A stretch of 57,010 nucleotides of DNA from Lachnospiraceae bacterium (GCA_015057435.1 SVEJ01000006.1:1-57010), one strand, 5' to 3'; positions 19,529 through 28,509 are shown, counted from the first letter of the stretch. Program-made: numbers and translations. Notes: a model not told the origin generated them from the letters alone.

Positions 19529-21253
19529 ATGGATGAGAATTATCTTGATAGTCTCTTGAATGAAGTTTCATTAGACAAAGAGATTGACCATAATATTGAA
19601 GAAGAATTAGATAGCCAGATAGAACAGGAAAAAAGAAGTTTTCAGGAACAGCAATCAGTATCCGCTGAGGACTTGTTTAATCTTGATTTAGATTTGGATG
19701 CGAATGCAATAGAGTCGGAGCAGGATTTTCATTTTTCTGAGTCCCAGATGGATGAATTGGATCATTTAGATCAGATGGCGGACTTGGATATTGGAGATTT
19801 GGATTTTTCTGATATTGATTTTGACGATTTGGATATCACAAAATTAGGTGATGTGGAATCGGATGACTTTGATTCATTGTTACAGGATTTTGAAGGTGAT
19901 TTGAACATTTCGAATTTATTTGATGAGCATGAACAGGTTGCAGCATTGAATACGAATGAGGAAGTTTTGAATACAGCTATTAGTGAAGATGTAAGCGAAG
20001 AACCGCCGCTTCAAGCTGATTTGAATGAAGATAACTTTGATACAGATCAATTTTTAGACAGCTTGCTTGAACCGGAAGAGGCCACACCACAACAGTTAGA
20101 GAATTCCTTTGAGGAATTACCGAAGTCTGATGCAGAGGAGCAGAAGGATTCTGATGATGATGACTTTGATCTGCTGCAAGCATTAGAAGAATTTGAGGGG
20201 ACAAGCGAAGTTACTGAAAAAGAGGAGCCGATTAGTCAACTTTCAAGCCAAGAACAGGATGATTTGAATGATATTCTTGCTATGTTAGATATGGATGGAG
20301 CATTTGAATCTGATTCGAACGGGAATAATCAAGAAACATCAGGCGGGGAAGATTTTAAAAATGCTCCTGTGGGTGATATCCATATTGATGATTTGGAAGA
20401 GTTGCCACCGGATGAACAAGATAAAAAACAAAAATTAATGGAAATTCTATTTGGAGAACCGGATGAAGATGATATCCTATCTGAAGAGGAATTAGCTGAA
20501 ATAGAAGCAAAGAAGCTTGCAAAAAAACAGAAAAAAGAACAGGCAAAGAAGGAAAAAGAAGAAAAACAAAAAGCAGCAAAAGAAGAAAAAGCGGTTAAGA
20601 ATAATCAGAAAAAAAAGTCAGACCAAGAAAAGAAGATACTAAAAGCGCAAAAGAAAAAGTTACTGAAAGAACAGGAATTAGCAGAAGCAGCTAATGAGAA
20701 GAAATTAAACAAACCGGCTGTTGTTTTTATCTTTACGTTGTTTTTAGGTGCAACATTTTTATTTTTTGTTTCGACATCTAATTTTAATTATTCGCTTGCT
20801 ATAGAAAAGGCGACTAATTATTTTGCAAACCAGAAATACCGAAAAGCATATGATGAGATTGTAGGTGTTGAGGTTAAAGAAAAAGATGAAGAATTAAAAG
20901 ACAGAATTTATACGGTTATGTATGTAGAGAGATTGTATGAATCTTATCTGAATAATATTGAACTTGGAAGAGAAGAAAAGGCGTTGGATTCTTTGTTAAG
21001 AGGTGTTGATAAGTACTATGAGCACTATGAAGAAGCTCAGACGCTTGGAATCACGGCTGATTTAGATTATTCATTTAAACAGATTCAGACCGTCTTAGAG
21101 ACACAATATAATCTTTCAGTAGAAGATGCCAAAAAGATTAATCAATTAGATAATTATGATTATGTTCAGTATATACATTCTGTTGTCGGAGGAGAGGCCG
21201 TGTCTGTTCCGGAAGAAGAAAATGAAGAAGAAAATGAGGAAGAAAAAGAATGA
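19529..21253 (+). CDS. Large acidic cytosolic domain plus single transmembrane segment, function unknown
   Basis: 574 residues from the ATG at 19529 (TAAGAGG at 19515-19521). The first ~325 residues are extremely rich in Asp, Glu, Leu and Phe, with a repeated pattern of the type LDxxDLDFxDIDFDDLD. A Lys/Glu coiled-coil stretch follows (about 330-395). One transmembrane segment lies at about 404-424, then a ~125-residue extracytoplasmic helical domain and a poly-Glu tail. The acidic region is probably disordered and could bind basic proteins or cations. I do not recognise the family. The last 4 bases overlap hisH, so it is translationally linked to histidine biosynthesis genes, although nothing ties it to that pathway. 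Confidence 0.75.
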   Translation: MDENYLDSLLNEVSLDKEIDHNIEEELDSQIEQEKRSFQEQQSVSAEDLFNLDLDLDANAIESEQDFHFSESQMDELDHLDQMADLDIGDLDFSDIDFDDLDITKLGDVESDDFDSLLQDFEGDLNISNLFDEHEQVAALNTNEEVLNTAISEDVSEEPPLQADLNEDNFDTDQFLDSLLEPEEATPQQLENSFEELPKSDAEEQKDSDDDDFDLLQALEEFEGTSEVTEKEEPISQLSSQEQDDLNDILAMLDMDGAFESDSNGNNQETSGGEDFKNAPVGDIHIDDLEELPPDEQDKKQKLMEILFGEPDEDDILSEEELAEIEAKKLAKKQKKEQAKKEKEEKQKAAKEEKAVKNNQKKKSDQEKKILKAQKKKLLKEQELAEAANEKKLNKPAVVFIFTLFLGATFLFFVSTSNFNYSLAIEKATNYFANQKYRKAYDEIVGVEVKEKDEELKDRIYTVMYVERLYESYLNNIELGREEKALDSLLRGVDKYYEHYEEAQTLGITADLDYSFKQIQTVLETQYNLSVEDAKKINQLDNYDYVQYIHSVVGGEAVSVPEEENEEENEEEKE

Positions 21254-21879
21254 TAGCAATACTAGATTATGATGCAGGTAATATCAAAAGTGTTGAAAAG
21301 GCATTGAATTATCTTGGGCAGGAAGCACATATTACGCGTGATCGTGATGAGATTTTAGCTAGTGATAAAGTGATTTTACCGGGCGTTGGCAGTTTTGGAG
21401 ATGCTATGGGTAAGTTAAGAGATTATGGATTGGATCGTGTGATATATGATGTTGTTGACAAAAAAACTCCGTTTTTAGGTATATGTCTTGGACTACAACT
21501 TCTATATGAGAGTAGCGATGAAACACCGGGTGTTACGGGACTTGGCCTGTTAAAAGGAACGATTAATCGTATTCCTGATGCGGATGGTTTGAAGATACCG
21601 CATATGGGCTGGAATTCGCTTGATGTAAAAGAAGGTGCAACATTGTTTCAGGGTATTTGTGATAATCCATATGTTTATTTTGTGCATTCATATTATCTAA
21701 AAGCACATAACGAGGAGGAAGTGGCTGCAACTACGCATTATTCTACCTTGATACATGCAAGTGTTGAAAAGGATAATATATTTGCTTGTCAATTTCATCC
21801 GGAAAAGAGTAGTACTGTCGGTTTGAAAATACTGGAGAATTTTGTAGCATTACCTTCTCCTGTAAAGGAGGGAATGTAG
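21250..21879 (+). CDS. hisH: Imidazole glycerol phosphate synthase, glutaminase subunit
   Basis: 209 residues. A class I glutamine amidotransferase: nucleophile Cys in [15 protein letters not shown] and the His-Glu pair in CQFHPEKSS. It hydrolyses glutamine and channels ammonia to HisF for the fifth step of histidine synthesis. The ATG overlaps the preceding stop by 4 bases (ATGA) and hisF follows after 1 base. The remaining his genes are not in the window. Confidence 0.96.
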   Translation: MIAILDYDAGNIKSVEKALNYLGQEAHITRDRDEILASDKVILPGVGSFGDAMGKLRDYGLDRVIYDVVDKKTPFLGICLGLQLLYESSDETPGVTGLGLLKGTINRIPDADGLKIPHMGWNSLDVKEGATLFQGICDNPYVYFVHSYYLKAHNEEEVAATTHYSTLIHASVEKDNIFACQFHPEKSSTVGLKILENFVALPSPVKEGM

Positions 21880-21880
21880 C

Positions 21881-22642
21881 ATGCATACAAAAAGAATTAT
21901 TCCATGTTTGGATGTAACAGGCGGAAGAGTTGTAAAGGGAATTAACTTTGTCAACCTAAGAGATGCAGGAGATCCTGTTGAAGTTGCGAAAGCGTATGAT
22001 AAGGCCGGAGCTGATGAATTGGTATTTTTAGATATCACAGCTTCATCGGATGCAAGAAATATTGTGATAGATATGGTCAGAAGAGTTGCAGAAACTGTGT
22101 TTATTCCATTCACAGTTGGTGGAGGCATTCGTACGGTGGATGATTTTAAAGTAATACTACGTGAGGGTGCGGATAAGATTTCCATTAATTCGTCTGCAAT
22201 TAATACGCCGAATCTAATCAGTGATGCAGCTGACAAATTTGGAAGTCAATGTGTTGTGGTTGCAATTGATGCAAAACGAAGACAAGATGGTTCGGGATGG
22301 AATGTATATAAGAATGGTGGTCGAATTGACGTCGGTTTGGATGCTGTTGAGTGGGCTATGAAAGCTGAAAAAATGGGTGCCGGAGAGATTCTGCTTACAA
22401 GTATGGATTGTGATGGAACAAAAGCGGGATATGATATTGAATTAACGAAGATCATTAGTGAAAATGTCTCGATTCCGGTGATTGCCTCAGGTGGTGCAGG
22501 AACAAAAGAACATTTTTATGATGCTTTGACAACCGGAAAGGCAGATGCAGCTTTGGCAGCATCGTTATTTCATTACAAGGAATTAGAAATTGTCGATTTG
22601 AAACAATATTTGAAGGATAAAGATGTACCGGTGAGATTATAA
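21881..22642 (+). CDS. hisF: Imidazole glycerol phosphate synthase, cyclase subunit
   Basis: 253 residues, a TIM barrel. The catalytic Asp residues are in [15 protein letters not shown] (about residue 11) and [10 protein letters not shown] (about residue 130). Phosphate-binding GGGIRT and [10 protein letters not shown] loops are visible. It uses ammonia from HisH to cyclise PRFAR into imidazole glycerol phosphate and AICAR. AAAGGAGGG lies upstream within hisH. The pair is presumably a functional heterodimer. Confidence 0.97.
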   Translation: MHTKRIIPCLDVTGGRVVKGINFVNLRDAGDPVEVAKAYDKAGADELVFLDITASSDARNIVIDMVRRVAETVFIPFTVGGGIRTVDDFKVILREGADKISINSSAINTPNLISDAADKFGSQCVVVAIDAKRRQDGSGWNVYKNGGRIDVGLDAVEWAMKAEKMGAGEILLTSMDCDGTKAGYDIELTKIISENVSIPVIASGGAGTKEHFYDALTTGKADAALAASLFHYKELEIVDLKQYLKDKDVPVRL

Positions 22643-22644
22643 TA

Positions 22645-23058
22645 ATGATAACGATTAGAGAAAATACAATTTGTATAGAAGACTATTTATCAATACGTAA
22701 AAAAGTAAATTGGCCTGTATTACAAGAGGAACAAGCAAGAAAAGCATTGGCATCCAGCATAGTGGTTGTTGGTGCTTATGAGAATGAGCAACTTGTTGGG
22801 ATGGGGAGAGTAGTTGGAGATGGAGCAGTTATATGTTATATACAAGATTTGATTGTTGAACCTTCTATGCAAAAGTCCGGTGTTGGAACAATGATTTTGC
22901 ATTATTTGACAGAATATGTTCAACAATTAAAACAACCGGATTCAACAATGATGCTTTGCTTAATGTGCGCAAAAGGACGAGAGGTCTTTTATGAAAAACA
23001 TGGGTTTATTGCACGTCCAACGGATAAATTAGGTCCGGGAATGATACAGTATCTATAA
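22645..23058 (+). CDS. GNAT-family N-acetyltransferase
   Basis: 137 residues. The GNAT core is visible: strand and motif A YIQDLIVEPSMQKSGVGTMILHYL (acetyl-CoA pyrophosphate loop QKSGVG), and the C-terminal CAKGREVFYEKHGFIARP typical of the small YitI/ElaA-like group. The substrate cannot be deduced. It starts 2 bases after the hisF stop, so it is translated from the same message. Confidence 0.88.
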   Translation: MITIRENTICIEDYLSIRKKVNWPVLQEEQARKALASSIVVVGAYENEQLVGMGRVVGDGAVICYIQDLIVEPSMQKSGVGTMILHYLTEYVQQLKQPDSTMMLCLMCAKGREVFYEKHGFIARPTDKLGPGMIQYL

Positions 23059-23099
23059 TACTGTGTGTATTTTTGTATCAACAAAATTGAAATAATGAT

Positions 23100-23774
23100 A
23101 TGGAGATGAAGAGGTTGATGATAAATAAAAGCAAGAATACTTTACTGATAGTATGTGTACTGATTCTTGCATGTACATTGTTATGTGCATGTGGTAACAG
23201 ACCGAATAAGAATGGATCGAAACGCGCTGAAGACGGCAGAAGTTACGGTGGCGTAATTACAGGTGAAGTAGAAGATAAAATGGAAACCGTTTTTTTTGAT
23301 TTTACTGTTTCAGACGCAACAAGATATGATACACATCAGTTTCAAGACGGTTTATATCAGGCAGAAGAAGGTAATACTTATCTGGTGGTAACAATTTCTG
23401 TAACCAACACATATGATGAAGACATTGCGATGAGTATTGCTGATTTTACTTTGGATTATAAAGGGAACGATAGTGAAGATGTTATTACAGGATATGGTAA
23501 GGCTGAGATTGGACAAGATCAATTTATGGATAACATTTTTACATTAAAGCAAGATGAAACGATTACAAAATCGATTCTGTACACGGTAAAGAATAAAAAG
23601 AATTATACCTTACGGTACAGAGAGTATTATGAGGATGATTTCAAAGGCGATACTTTCGAAGTACAACTTACTCCGATGAAAAAAGATTCTCAAAATACAA
23701 CTACGGAAGAAAATAATACATCAGAAAATAATACATCAGAAAGCAATACATCAGAAAACAATACACAAGAATAA
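23100..23774 (+). CDS. Lipoprotein with DUF4352-like domain and Asn/Thr/Ser/Glu repeat tail
   Basis: 224 residues from the first ATG; ATGs at 23106 and 23118 are also possible and none has an ideal ribosome-binding site. A hydrophobic signal ends at lipobox LCAC. The body (about 60-195) is beta-rich, with NTYLVVTISVTNTYDED and LKQDETITKSILYTVKN, like DUF4352 domains. The C-terminus is four short repeats based on NNTSE, encoded by near-identical DNA at about 23715-23770. That may vary by slippage. It is a paralogue in plan of the lipoprotein at 17402. Confidence 0.75.
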   Translation: MEMKRLMINKSKNTLLIVCVLILACTLLCACGNRPNKNGSKRAEDGRSYGGVITGEVEDKMETVFFDFTVSDATRYDTHQFQDGLYQAEEGNTYLVVTISVTNTYDEDIAMSIADFTLDYKGNDSEDVITGYGKAEIGQDQFMDNIFTLKQDETITKSILYTVKNKKNYTLRYREYYEDDFKGDTFEVQLTPMKKDSQNTTTEENNTSENNTSESNTSENNTQE

Positions 23775-23832
23775 CGGGAACCATTTATATATTACATGAA
23801 TATAGTGTATAAAAAGCCAATAGAGTGAAATA

Positions 23833-24222
23833 ATGGTTATGCCGAATGTAAATTATGATAACAAACGACCGGGAACAGCATGTAAAGGTTTGATACATGT
23901 AGTGGAAGCCGGTGATACATTGTACCAATTAGCCAGAAGGTATGATGTGAAATTATTTGATATTATGCGAGTTAATCCATATGTTAATGTATATAATCTA
24001 CAGATAGGGGATGAGATTTGTATTCCGACAATGCCTGCAAGACCGGAAAAGACGTATATTGTCAATGAAGGTGATTCGATAAAAAAAGTTTTGGAGGCGT
24101 TTAATACAGATTTTTCAACACTTGCCGGATGGAATCCGATGCTATTGGATGCGCCGTTGCCGGAAGGCTTAATATTGAAACTGCCGCTTGTGCAACCAAG
24201 AGAGGATGAACTCGATGATTAA
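23833..24222 (+). CDS. LysM-domain protein without signal peptide
   Basis: 129 residues. Two LysM modules are visible: about 20-65 (GLIHVVEAGDTLYQLARRYDVKL... NVYNLQIGDEICIP) and about 74-118 (TYIVNEGDSIKKVLEAFNTD). LysM binds N-acetylglucosamine-containing glycans. No signal peptide or membrane segment is present, which suits a protein deposited from the mother-cell cytosol onto the spore, as SafA-type proteins are. It could also be exported another way. The start has only a weak AGAGTGA site. Confidence 0.8.
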   Translation: MVMPNVNYDNKRPGTACKGLIHVVEAGDTLYQLARRYDVKLFDIMRVNPYVNVYNLQIGDEICIPTMPARPEKTYIVNEGDSIKKVLEAFNTDFSTLAGWNPMLLDAPLPEGLILKLPLVQPREDELDD

Positions 24223-24240
24223 TTCATCGATAACACAATA

Positions 24241-24263
24241 ACCACTAGATAACCTCTAGTGGT
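24241..24263. repeat. Inverted repeat between the LysM and rhomboid-like genes
   Basis: Perfect 8-bp arms ACCACTAG/CTAGTGGT (24241-24248 with 24256-24263) and a 7-base loop. No T-run follows, so it is either a weak terminator or a binding site. Confidence 0.5.
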
Positions 24264-24294
24264 ATACATATTATTATAGTAAAGGTGATACAGA

Positions 24295-25149
24295 ATGGAT
24301 TTTTTGACAAAATTAGAACGAAAATATGGTAAATTAGCGATTCCGAACTTAACAATGATGTTGATTATTTGTTTTGTGGTCGGATATTTACTCATGATAT
24401 TTAAACAGGATGCTATATATTATATTAATTTGAATCCTGAATTGATTATGAAGGGACAAGTATGGCGTCTTATTACATGGATTTTTATGCCACCCGGAGC
24501 AGTTAGTGTTTTGGTAATAATTACATTGCTTTTTTATTATCATGTAGGACAAACATTAGAGCATGTGTGGGGGGACTTCCGTTACACATTATATATTGTT
24601 TCAGGTGTTGTTTTTACAGATATTGGTGTAGTAGGAACGTATTTGGTAATGAAATTGTCCGGACTTGATGAATATGCAAGTATGTATGCTTCGTACTCGG
24701 ATGTTTCAACGTATTACCTTTGTATGAGTATGTTTTTGGCTTACGCATTTATGTTTCCTGATATGCAGGTATTGATGTACTTCTTTATTCCAATCAAAGT
24801 GAAATGGTTGGGATATTTGGATATTGTATACCTTTTGTATGCCGTTTTGATGTATGGTGTTATGGGATATTATCCGGGTATGGTTACCGTAATCGCATCT
24901 GTTTTGAATTTTATTCTTTTCTGGTTTTTAACAAAGGGAAAAAATGGTGTTACAAAAGCACATAGAAAAAGAAAGAAAACTTATAAAAAAGAAGTTCGAC
25001 AGACACAAATTTTGACAAGACACAAATGTGCAATTTGCGGACAGACGGAAGAGGATAATCCTGCGTTGGAGTTTCGTTATTGCTCTCGTTGTAATGGTAA
25101 CTACGAGTATTGTCAGAATCATTTATTTACACACGAACATAAAAAATAG
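24295..25149 (+). CDS. Rhomboid-like membrane protein lacking the protease motif, with Cys/His-rich tail
   Basis: 284 residues. The first ~225 have about six hydrophobic segments and the rhomboid layout, including QVWRLITWIFMPPG (like the loop-1 WR motif) and HVGQTLEHVWGDFRYTLY. The catalytic GxSG serine motif and the late-helix His are not seen, so it is probably a pseudoprotease. A basic linker (HRKRKKTYKKEVRQ) leads to a C-terminal CxxC...CxxC...C...HxxxxH cluster (about 242-282) able to bind zinc. AAAGGTGA precedes the start. The next gene is 27 bases downstream. Confidence 0.72.
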   Translation: MDFLTKLERKYGKLAIPNLTMMLIICFVVGYLLMIFKQDAIYYINLNPELIMKGQVWRLITWIFMPPGAVSVLVIITLLFYYHVGQTLEHVWGDFRYTLYIVSGVVFTDIGVVGTYLVMKLSGLDEYASMYASYSDVSTYYLCMSMFLAYAFMFPDMQVLMYFFIPIKVKWLGYLDIVYLLYAVLMYGVMGYYPGMVTVIASVLNFILFWFLTKGKNGVTKAHRKRKKTYKKEVRQTQILTRHKCAICGQTEEDNPALEFRYCSRCNGNYEYCQNHLFTHEHKK

Positions 25150-25176
25150 GGCTACGTATAGAAGAGGAATAATAAC

Positions 25177-26589
25177 ATGAAGAAAGAGAACAAGAATATA
25201 ATTAGAAATGTTTTGCAAGATAATGATTTGGAAATGAATTTGGCTGCATACGGACATGCCTATATGAATGCAGCGTATGAATATAGTTTAATTCGCTTGT
25301 TGTTGAATTATTATACAATAAAAGAAATTCAAGATGATACAAACGGAATTGCAAAGGATGACTATCTGTCTGCGACAGTTGATAAGTTACATACGATTAT
25401 GTTTCAGACGATATTATCTGATGAATTAGAAATTGATTTCGATTCATTGATTGTATCTTTGCAACAAATACGAAAAGAAATGACCGACAAAATGACGGTT
25501 CTTACAGCATATACAGATTCATTACAGATTTATGAGTATGTGATGAATCGTATAGAATATACAGTAAAGGGAGAATCATTTCCTGTTGATGAAACGCAAT
25601 TGGCCACCAAGATTTTTCAATATTTGTTTTGTGATAATGATAAAATGGTGGTTAACAGTAAGATACAGATGGTTACAAGTCAACTTCCGATTCGTATGAC
25701 GAAGAACAGATTTTTTGATTATCTTACAGACACTCTTAATATATACCAAGGTTCAGATCAGTCGGCCCTTGATGATTTCATAGCAATGTTGAAATCTACG
25801 GCATTATTAGAGTTACCGCAAGGATATGACGATGCATATCCGGTAATCGCAAACTTTATTCAAGTATTGAGTACGTGTGATTATAAGAATCTGGATATGG
25901 AAACATACACCGCATTAATGGAGCAGTTTTCTTTTACAACGGATTATCTGACAGAGTTGGTAAGCAATTATTTGCTTGTGATGGAGATTGTCAATGATCT
26001 TTTGGTTTCGTTGATTGCCTTCTTATATCAAAATAGTGATAGTGAAACAGTATCAGTCTGTATAGATATGTTAAAAGCATTACACAATGCGTTTGTTTCA
26101 GAAAGTGACATTCCGGATTCTGTAGATGAGGGTTTTGTTCAAATAGAGGGTGTACAAGAAGAGCTTGGCGAAGATATCTTACAATTTGAGAGTATTTTAA
26201 ATGAAGTGCTTACCAAACATCAGGATACAATCTCGTGGATGATGTCTGATAAGATTTTTAATGGTTTATCTATGATTTCTAAATTGTTATCAGGTAGCTT
26301 GTTTGTAGACTTAGAGAAAAAAGATGAAGTTAATGAACCGGCAGATGCAGATTATATAATTGAAAAACGAGATGAATTGCTTGCCTTATTAACAACATTT
26401 TTTGATGAACATTCAAGAGAGATTAATCGTGCAGTTATGGCTGCATTATTCTCTAATATGCCTGTGTTGTTTAATTCACAACAAGAAGTAAAGGAATATA
26501 TAGAGTATAGTCTTGGTCATTGCAGTAATGCAGGTGAATTGATGGCATGTGCAAAGATATTAGAAGATATAATGGAAAATGAAGAATAA
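25177..26589 (+). CDS. Soluble alpha-helical protein, function unknown
   Basis: 470 residues, acidic, apparently entirely helical, with no signal peptide, membrane segment or metal motif. The N-terminus (NDLEMNLAAYGHAYMNAAYEYSL) and central helices could form a solenoid or bundle. I recognise no family. It lies 27 bases after the rhomboid-like gene and 15 bases before the next unknown gene, so it belongs to the same transcription unit that ends with DUF2953 and gerW. A sporulation role is a contextual guess only. Confidence 0.7.
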   Translation: MKKENKNIIRNVLQDNDLEMNLAAYGHAYMNAAYEYSLIRLLLNYYTIKEIQDDTNGIAKDDYLSATVDKLHTIMFQTILSDELEIDFDSLIVSLQQIRKEMTDKMTVLTAYTDSLQIYEYVMNRIEYTVKGESFPVDETQLATKIFQYLFCDNDKMVVNSKIQMVTSQLPIRMTKNRFFDYLTDTLNIYQGSDQSALDDFIAMLKSTALLELPQGYDDAYPVIANFIQVLSTCDYKNLDMETYTALMEQFSFTTDYLTELVSNYLLVMEIVNDLLVSLIAFLYQNSDSETVSVCIDMLKALHNAFVSESDIPDSVDEGFVQIEGVQEELGEDILQFESILNEVLTKHQDTISWMMSDKIFNGLSMISKLLSGSLFVDLEKKDEVNEPADADYIIEKRDELLALLTTFFDEHSREINRAVMAALFSNMPVLFNSQQEVKEYIEYSLGHCSNAGELMACAKILEDIMENEE

Positions 26590-26604
26590 TGAGCAGGTGA
26601 AGGT

Positions 26605-26931
26605 ATGAATATCCGATTTCATGAACAATTATATAGTGATGGGATTTCGGAAAGAAAGCTTGCTTCTATTCAGAAGAAAATCAAGAAATGGGTTCCTAAG
26701 TTAGATGTATTCTTGGTTGTTTTACCATTGGGGAACGAGGGTTTATTAGAGATATATTGGTATCCCGAATTGTTGCAACCGTATTACCGCAAGATGGACC
26801 AAGATCTTATTGTGGTCGGGATTTGCAAGAAGAGGGATGCTGCGATTACTTTGATTGAACAAATGTTGCTCGATTCCGGAATTTGTAATGGGAATATTTT
26901 ATTAAAGAATTACTTTGGGGAGATTGAATGA
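26605..26931 (+). CDS. Small conserved-looking protein, function unknown
   Basis: 108 residues with AGGTGAAGG upstream. Predicted mixed alpha/beta, soluble, with LDVFLVVLPLGNEGLLEIYWYPELLQPYYR as the most distinctive core. No catalytic motif is visible. It overlaps the DUF2953 gene by 4 bases (ATGA), so the two are translationally coupled. Confidence 0.7.
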   Translation: MNIRFHEQLYSDGISERKLASIQKKIKKWVPKLDVFLVVLPLGNEGLLEIYWYPELLQPYYRKMDQDLIVVGICKKRDAAITLIEQMLLDSGICNGNILLKNYFGEIE

Positions 26932-27812
26932 TTATATCCATATTAAAAATAGTCGGAATTGTACTTTTGGTTATTTTGTTATTATTGATTTTCATATTGA
27001 GTATTCTGTTGTTTGTTCCGATTCGGTATCGCTTTGATGGTTCTTATAACGAAAAAGCTGATCTTGATGTATCGGTAAAGTGGATGCCTGTTTTTTTGAA
27101 CGCTGTACTCACCTATAAAGAAGATAAACTTCTTTATATTGTGAAATTATATGGCGGTGTGATTTTGACAAATCAAGAGGGTCTTCGTTTATCGTGGATA
27201 GGAAGGAAAATCCAATCTTCAACTTCGAAAAAAGAAAAAGAGGATTTGGTTAAATCCGATGATACTGCGACCGATACGGTCAGTGATTTGCCGGTTACAA
27301 TTAATAAAACGGAAGTTGAAGATAATGAAGAATCGATTAAGCAGCGGAAGAGAAAGAAATCAATTATTACTCGTATCCAAGAAAAGATACAATCGATTAT
27401 TCAAAAAATAAAACATTTGATTCAAAAAATAAAAAAGATAAATGAGAAAAAAGATGCGCTTATAAAAGTCTATCATCATAAAAGATTTGAAATTGCTAAA
27501 AATGATGTGATTCGGTATATAAAAGAGTTGTGGCGTGGAATTAAACCCAAAAAACTGGAAGGCCGAATTCATTTTGGGCTCGAAGATCCTGCAACAACAG
27601 GACAGATTTTGGGTGTTTTATCAATGTTTCTTGTATGGTATTATGATAATATAACAATTGTACCGGATTTTGAAAAGGCATGTTTTGACGGTAATTTGTC
27701 TTTTTACGGTAAAGTTCGTCTGTTTACATTGTTTAAAATAATAATCAAAATTATTTTTAATAAAAATCTTATAAAAGTAGTTAAGAAAGTACAAACTATA
27801 ATAGAATCATAG
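26928..27812 (+). CDS. DUF2953 membrane protein (YtfI-like)
   Basis: 294 residues. An N-terminal transmembrane segment (about 8-30) ends in the family motif PIRY. A charged, Lys-rich coiled-coil middle (about 95-185) leads to the conserved C-terminal domain FGLEDPATTGQILGVLSMF... IVPDFEKACFDG. The pairing with gerW 12 bases downstream matches ytfI-ytfJ of Bacillus. Its biochemical role is unknown; the context points to spore germination or the forespore membrane. Confidence 0.82.
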   Translation: MIISILKIVGIVLLVILLLLIFILSILLFVPIRYRFDGSYNEKADLDVSVKWMPVFLNAVLTYKEDKLLYIVKLYGGVILTNQEGLRLSWIGRKIQSSTSKKEKEDLVKSDDTATDTVSDLPVTINKTEVEDNEESIKQRKRKKSIITRIQEKIQSIIQKIKHLIQKIKKINEKKDALIKVYHHKRFEIAKNDVIRYIKELWRGIKPKKLEGRIHFGLEDPATTGQILGVLSMFLVWYYDNITIVPDFEKACFDGNLSFYGKVRLFTLFKIIIKIIFNKNLIKVVKKVQTIIES

Positions 27813-27824
27813 GAGGGAATAAAA

Positions 27825-28223
27825 ATGGCAAATGATTTTAATTCAACGGTGGGTTCATTATTTCAAGGAATGGATAAGTTTATTTCAACAAAAACAGTAG
27901 TAGGAGATCCGACTACAATTGGTGATACAATTATTTTACCATTAGTCGATGTTAGTTTTGGTGTTGCTGCCGGAGCATTTTCTTCCACAGAAAAGAATAA
28001 TGGTGCCGGTGGTATTGGTGGTAAGATGACAGCAAGTGCGGTACTTGTTATTAAGGATGGGCAGATTCGTTTAGTGAATGTTAAAAATCAGGATACTGTT
28101 ACAAAAGTACTTGATATGGTGCCTGATTTGATTGATCGTTTTCAGAAAAAAGATGAAAAAGATATCATAACCGAAGAGGTAGAGACAGCAGTAACAACAG
28201 TAGTTACAGAAGTCGAAAAGTAA
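27825..28223 (+). CDS. gerW: GerW-family sporulation protein (YtfJ)
   Basis: 132 residues. The family core is clear: VVGDPTTIGDTIILPLVDVSFG, a Gly/Ala-rich GGIGGKMTASAVLVI, then LVNVKNQDTVTKVLDMVPDLID. GerW/YtfJ is a forespore protein needed for normal germination in Bacillus. AGGAGGG lies just upstream and DUF2953 is 12 bases before it. It is good evidence that the organism carries at least part of the sporulation programme. Confidence 0.9.
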   Translation: MANDFNSTVGSLFQGMDKFISTKTVVGDPTTIGDTIILPLVDVSFGVAAGAFSSTEKNNGAGGIGGKMTASAVLVIKDGQIRLVNVKNQDTVTKVLDMVPDLIDRFQKKDEKDIITEEVETAVTTVVTEVEK

Positions 28224-28315
28224 TATATACGTATTGATGAATTAAATGATAGTCACAAAAGAAGCAAAACTTGAATATACTGTTTTATAATTGAGATTAT
28301 GTAGATGGAGAGATT

Positions 28316-28453
28316 ATGAGACGAGTATGCGGTTTTGCTTTCTTTTGGTTTAGTGTAGGAATGATTGCTGACTTTTTATTGAAAGGTTTTTGGAACTTTG
28401 TCGTAATTGTTATTACACTAGTGGTAGCATACTTGTTATTTTGTAAGTGTTGA
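28316..28453 (+). CDS. 45-residue hydrophobic peptide
   Basis: Short reading frame with a GGAGAG site directly upstream. The peptide runs from MRRVCGFAFFWF to LLFCKC and has two hydrophobic stretches (about 4-17 and 25-43) separated by a short polar turn, with Cys near both ends. Tiny proteins beginning RVCGFA-F are frequent in Clostridia, so I think it is real, but there is no functional evidence. Confidence 0.6.
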   Translation: MRRVCGFAFFWFSVGMIADFLLKGFWNFVVIVITLVVAYLLFCKC

Positions 28454-28509
28454 GAGAAAGAGATGGAAGAAAAGTGGTGTATAGAAAGAACGAATGATTA
28501 TATGAGATA

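Noticed and set aside
23715-23770. Short direct repeats that might be a CRISPR or regulatory iteron
   Set aside because: They are in frame within the lipoprotein gene and encode a repeated NNTSE tail.
24241-24263. Intrinsic terminator after the LysM gene
   Set aside because: The stem is perfect but no T-run follows; listed as an inverted repeat only.
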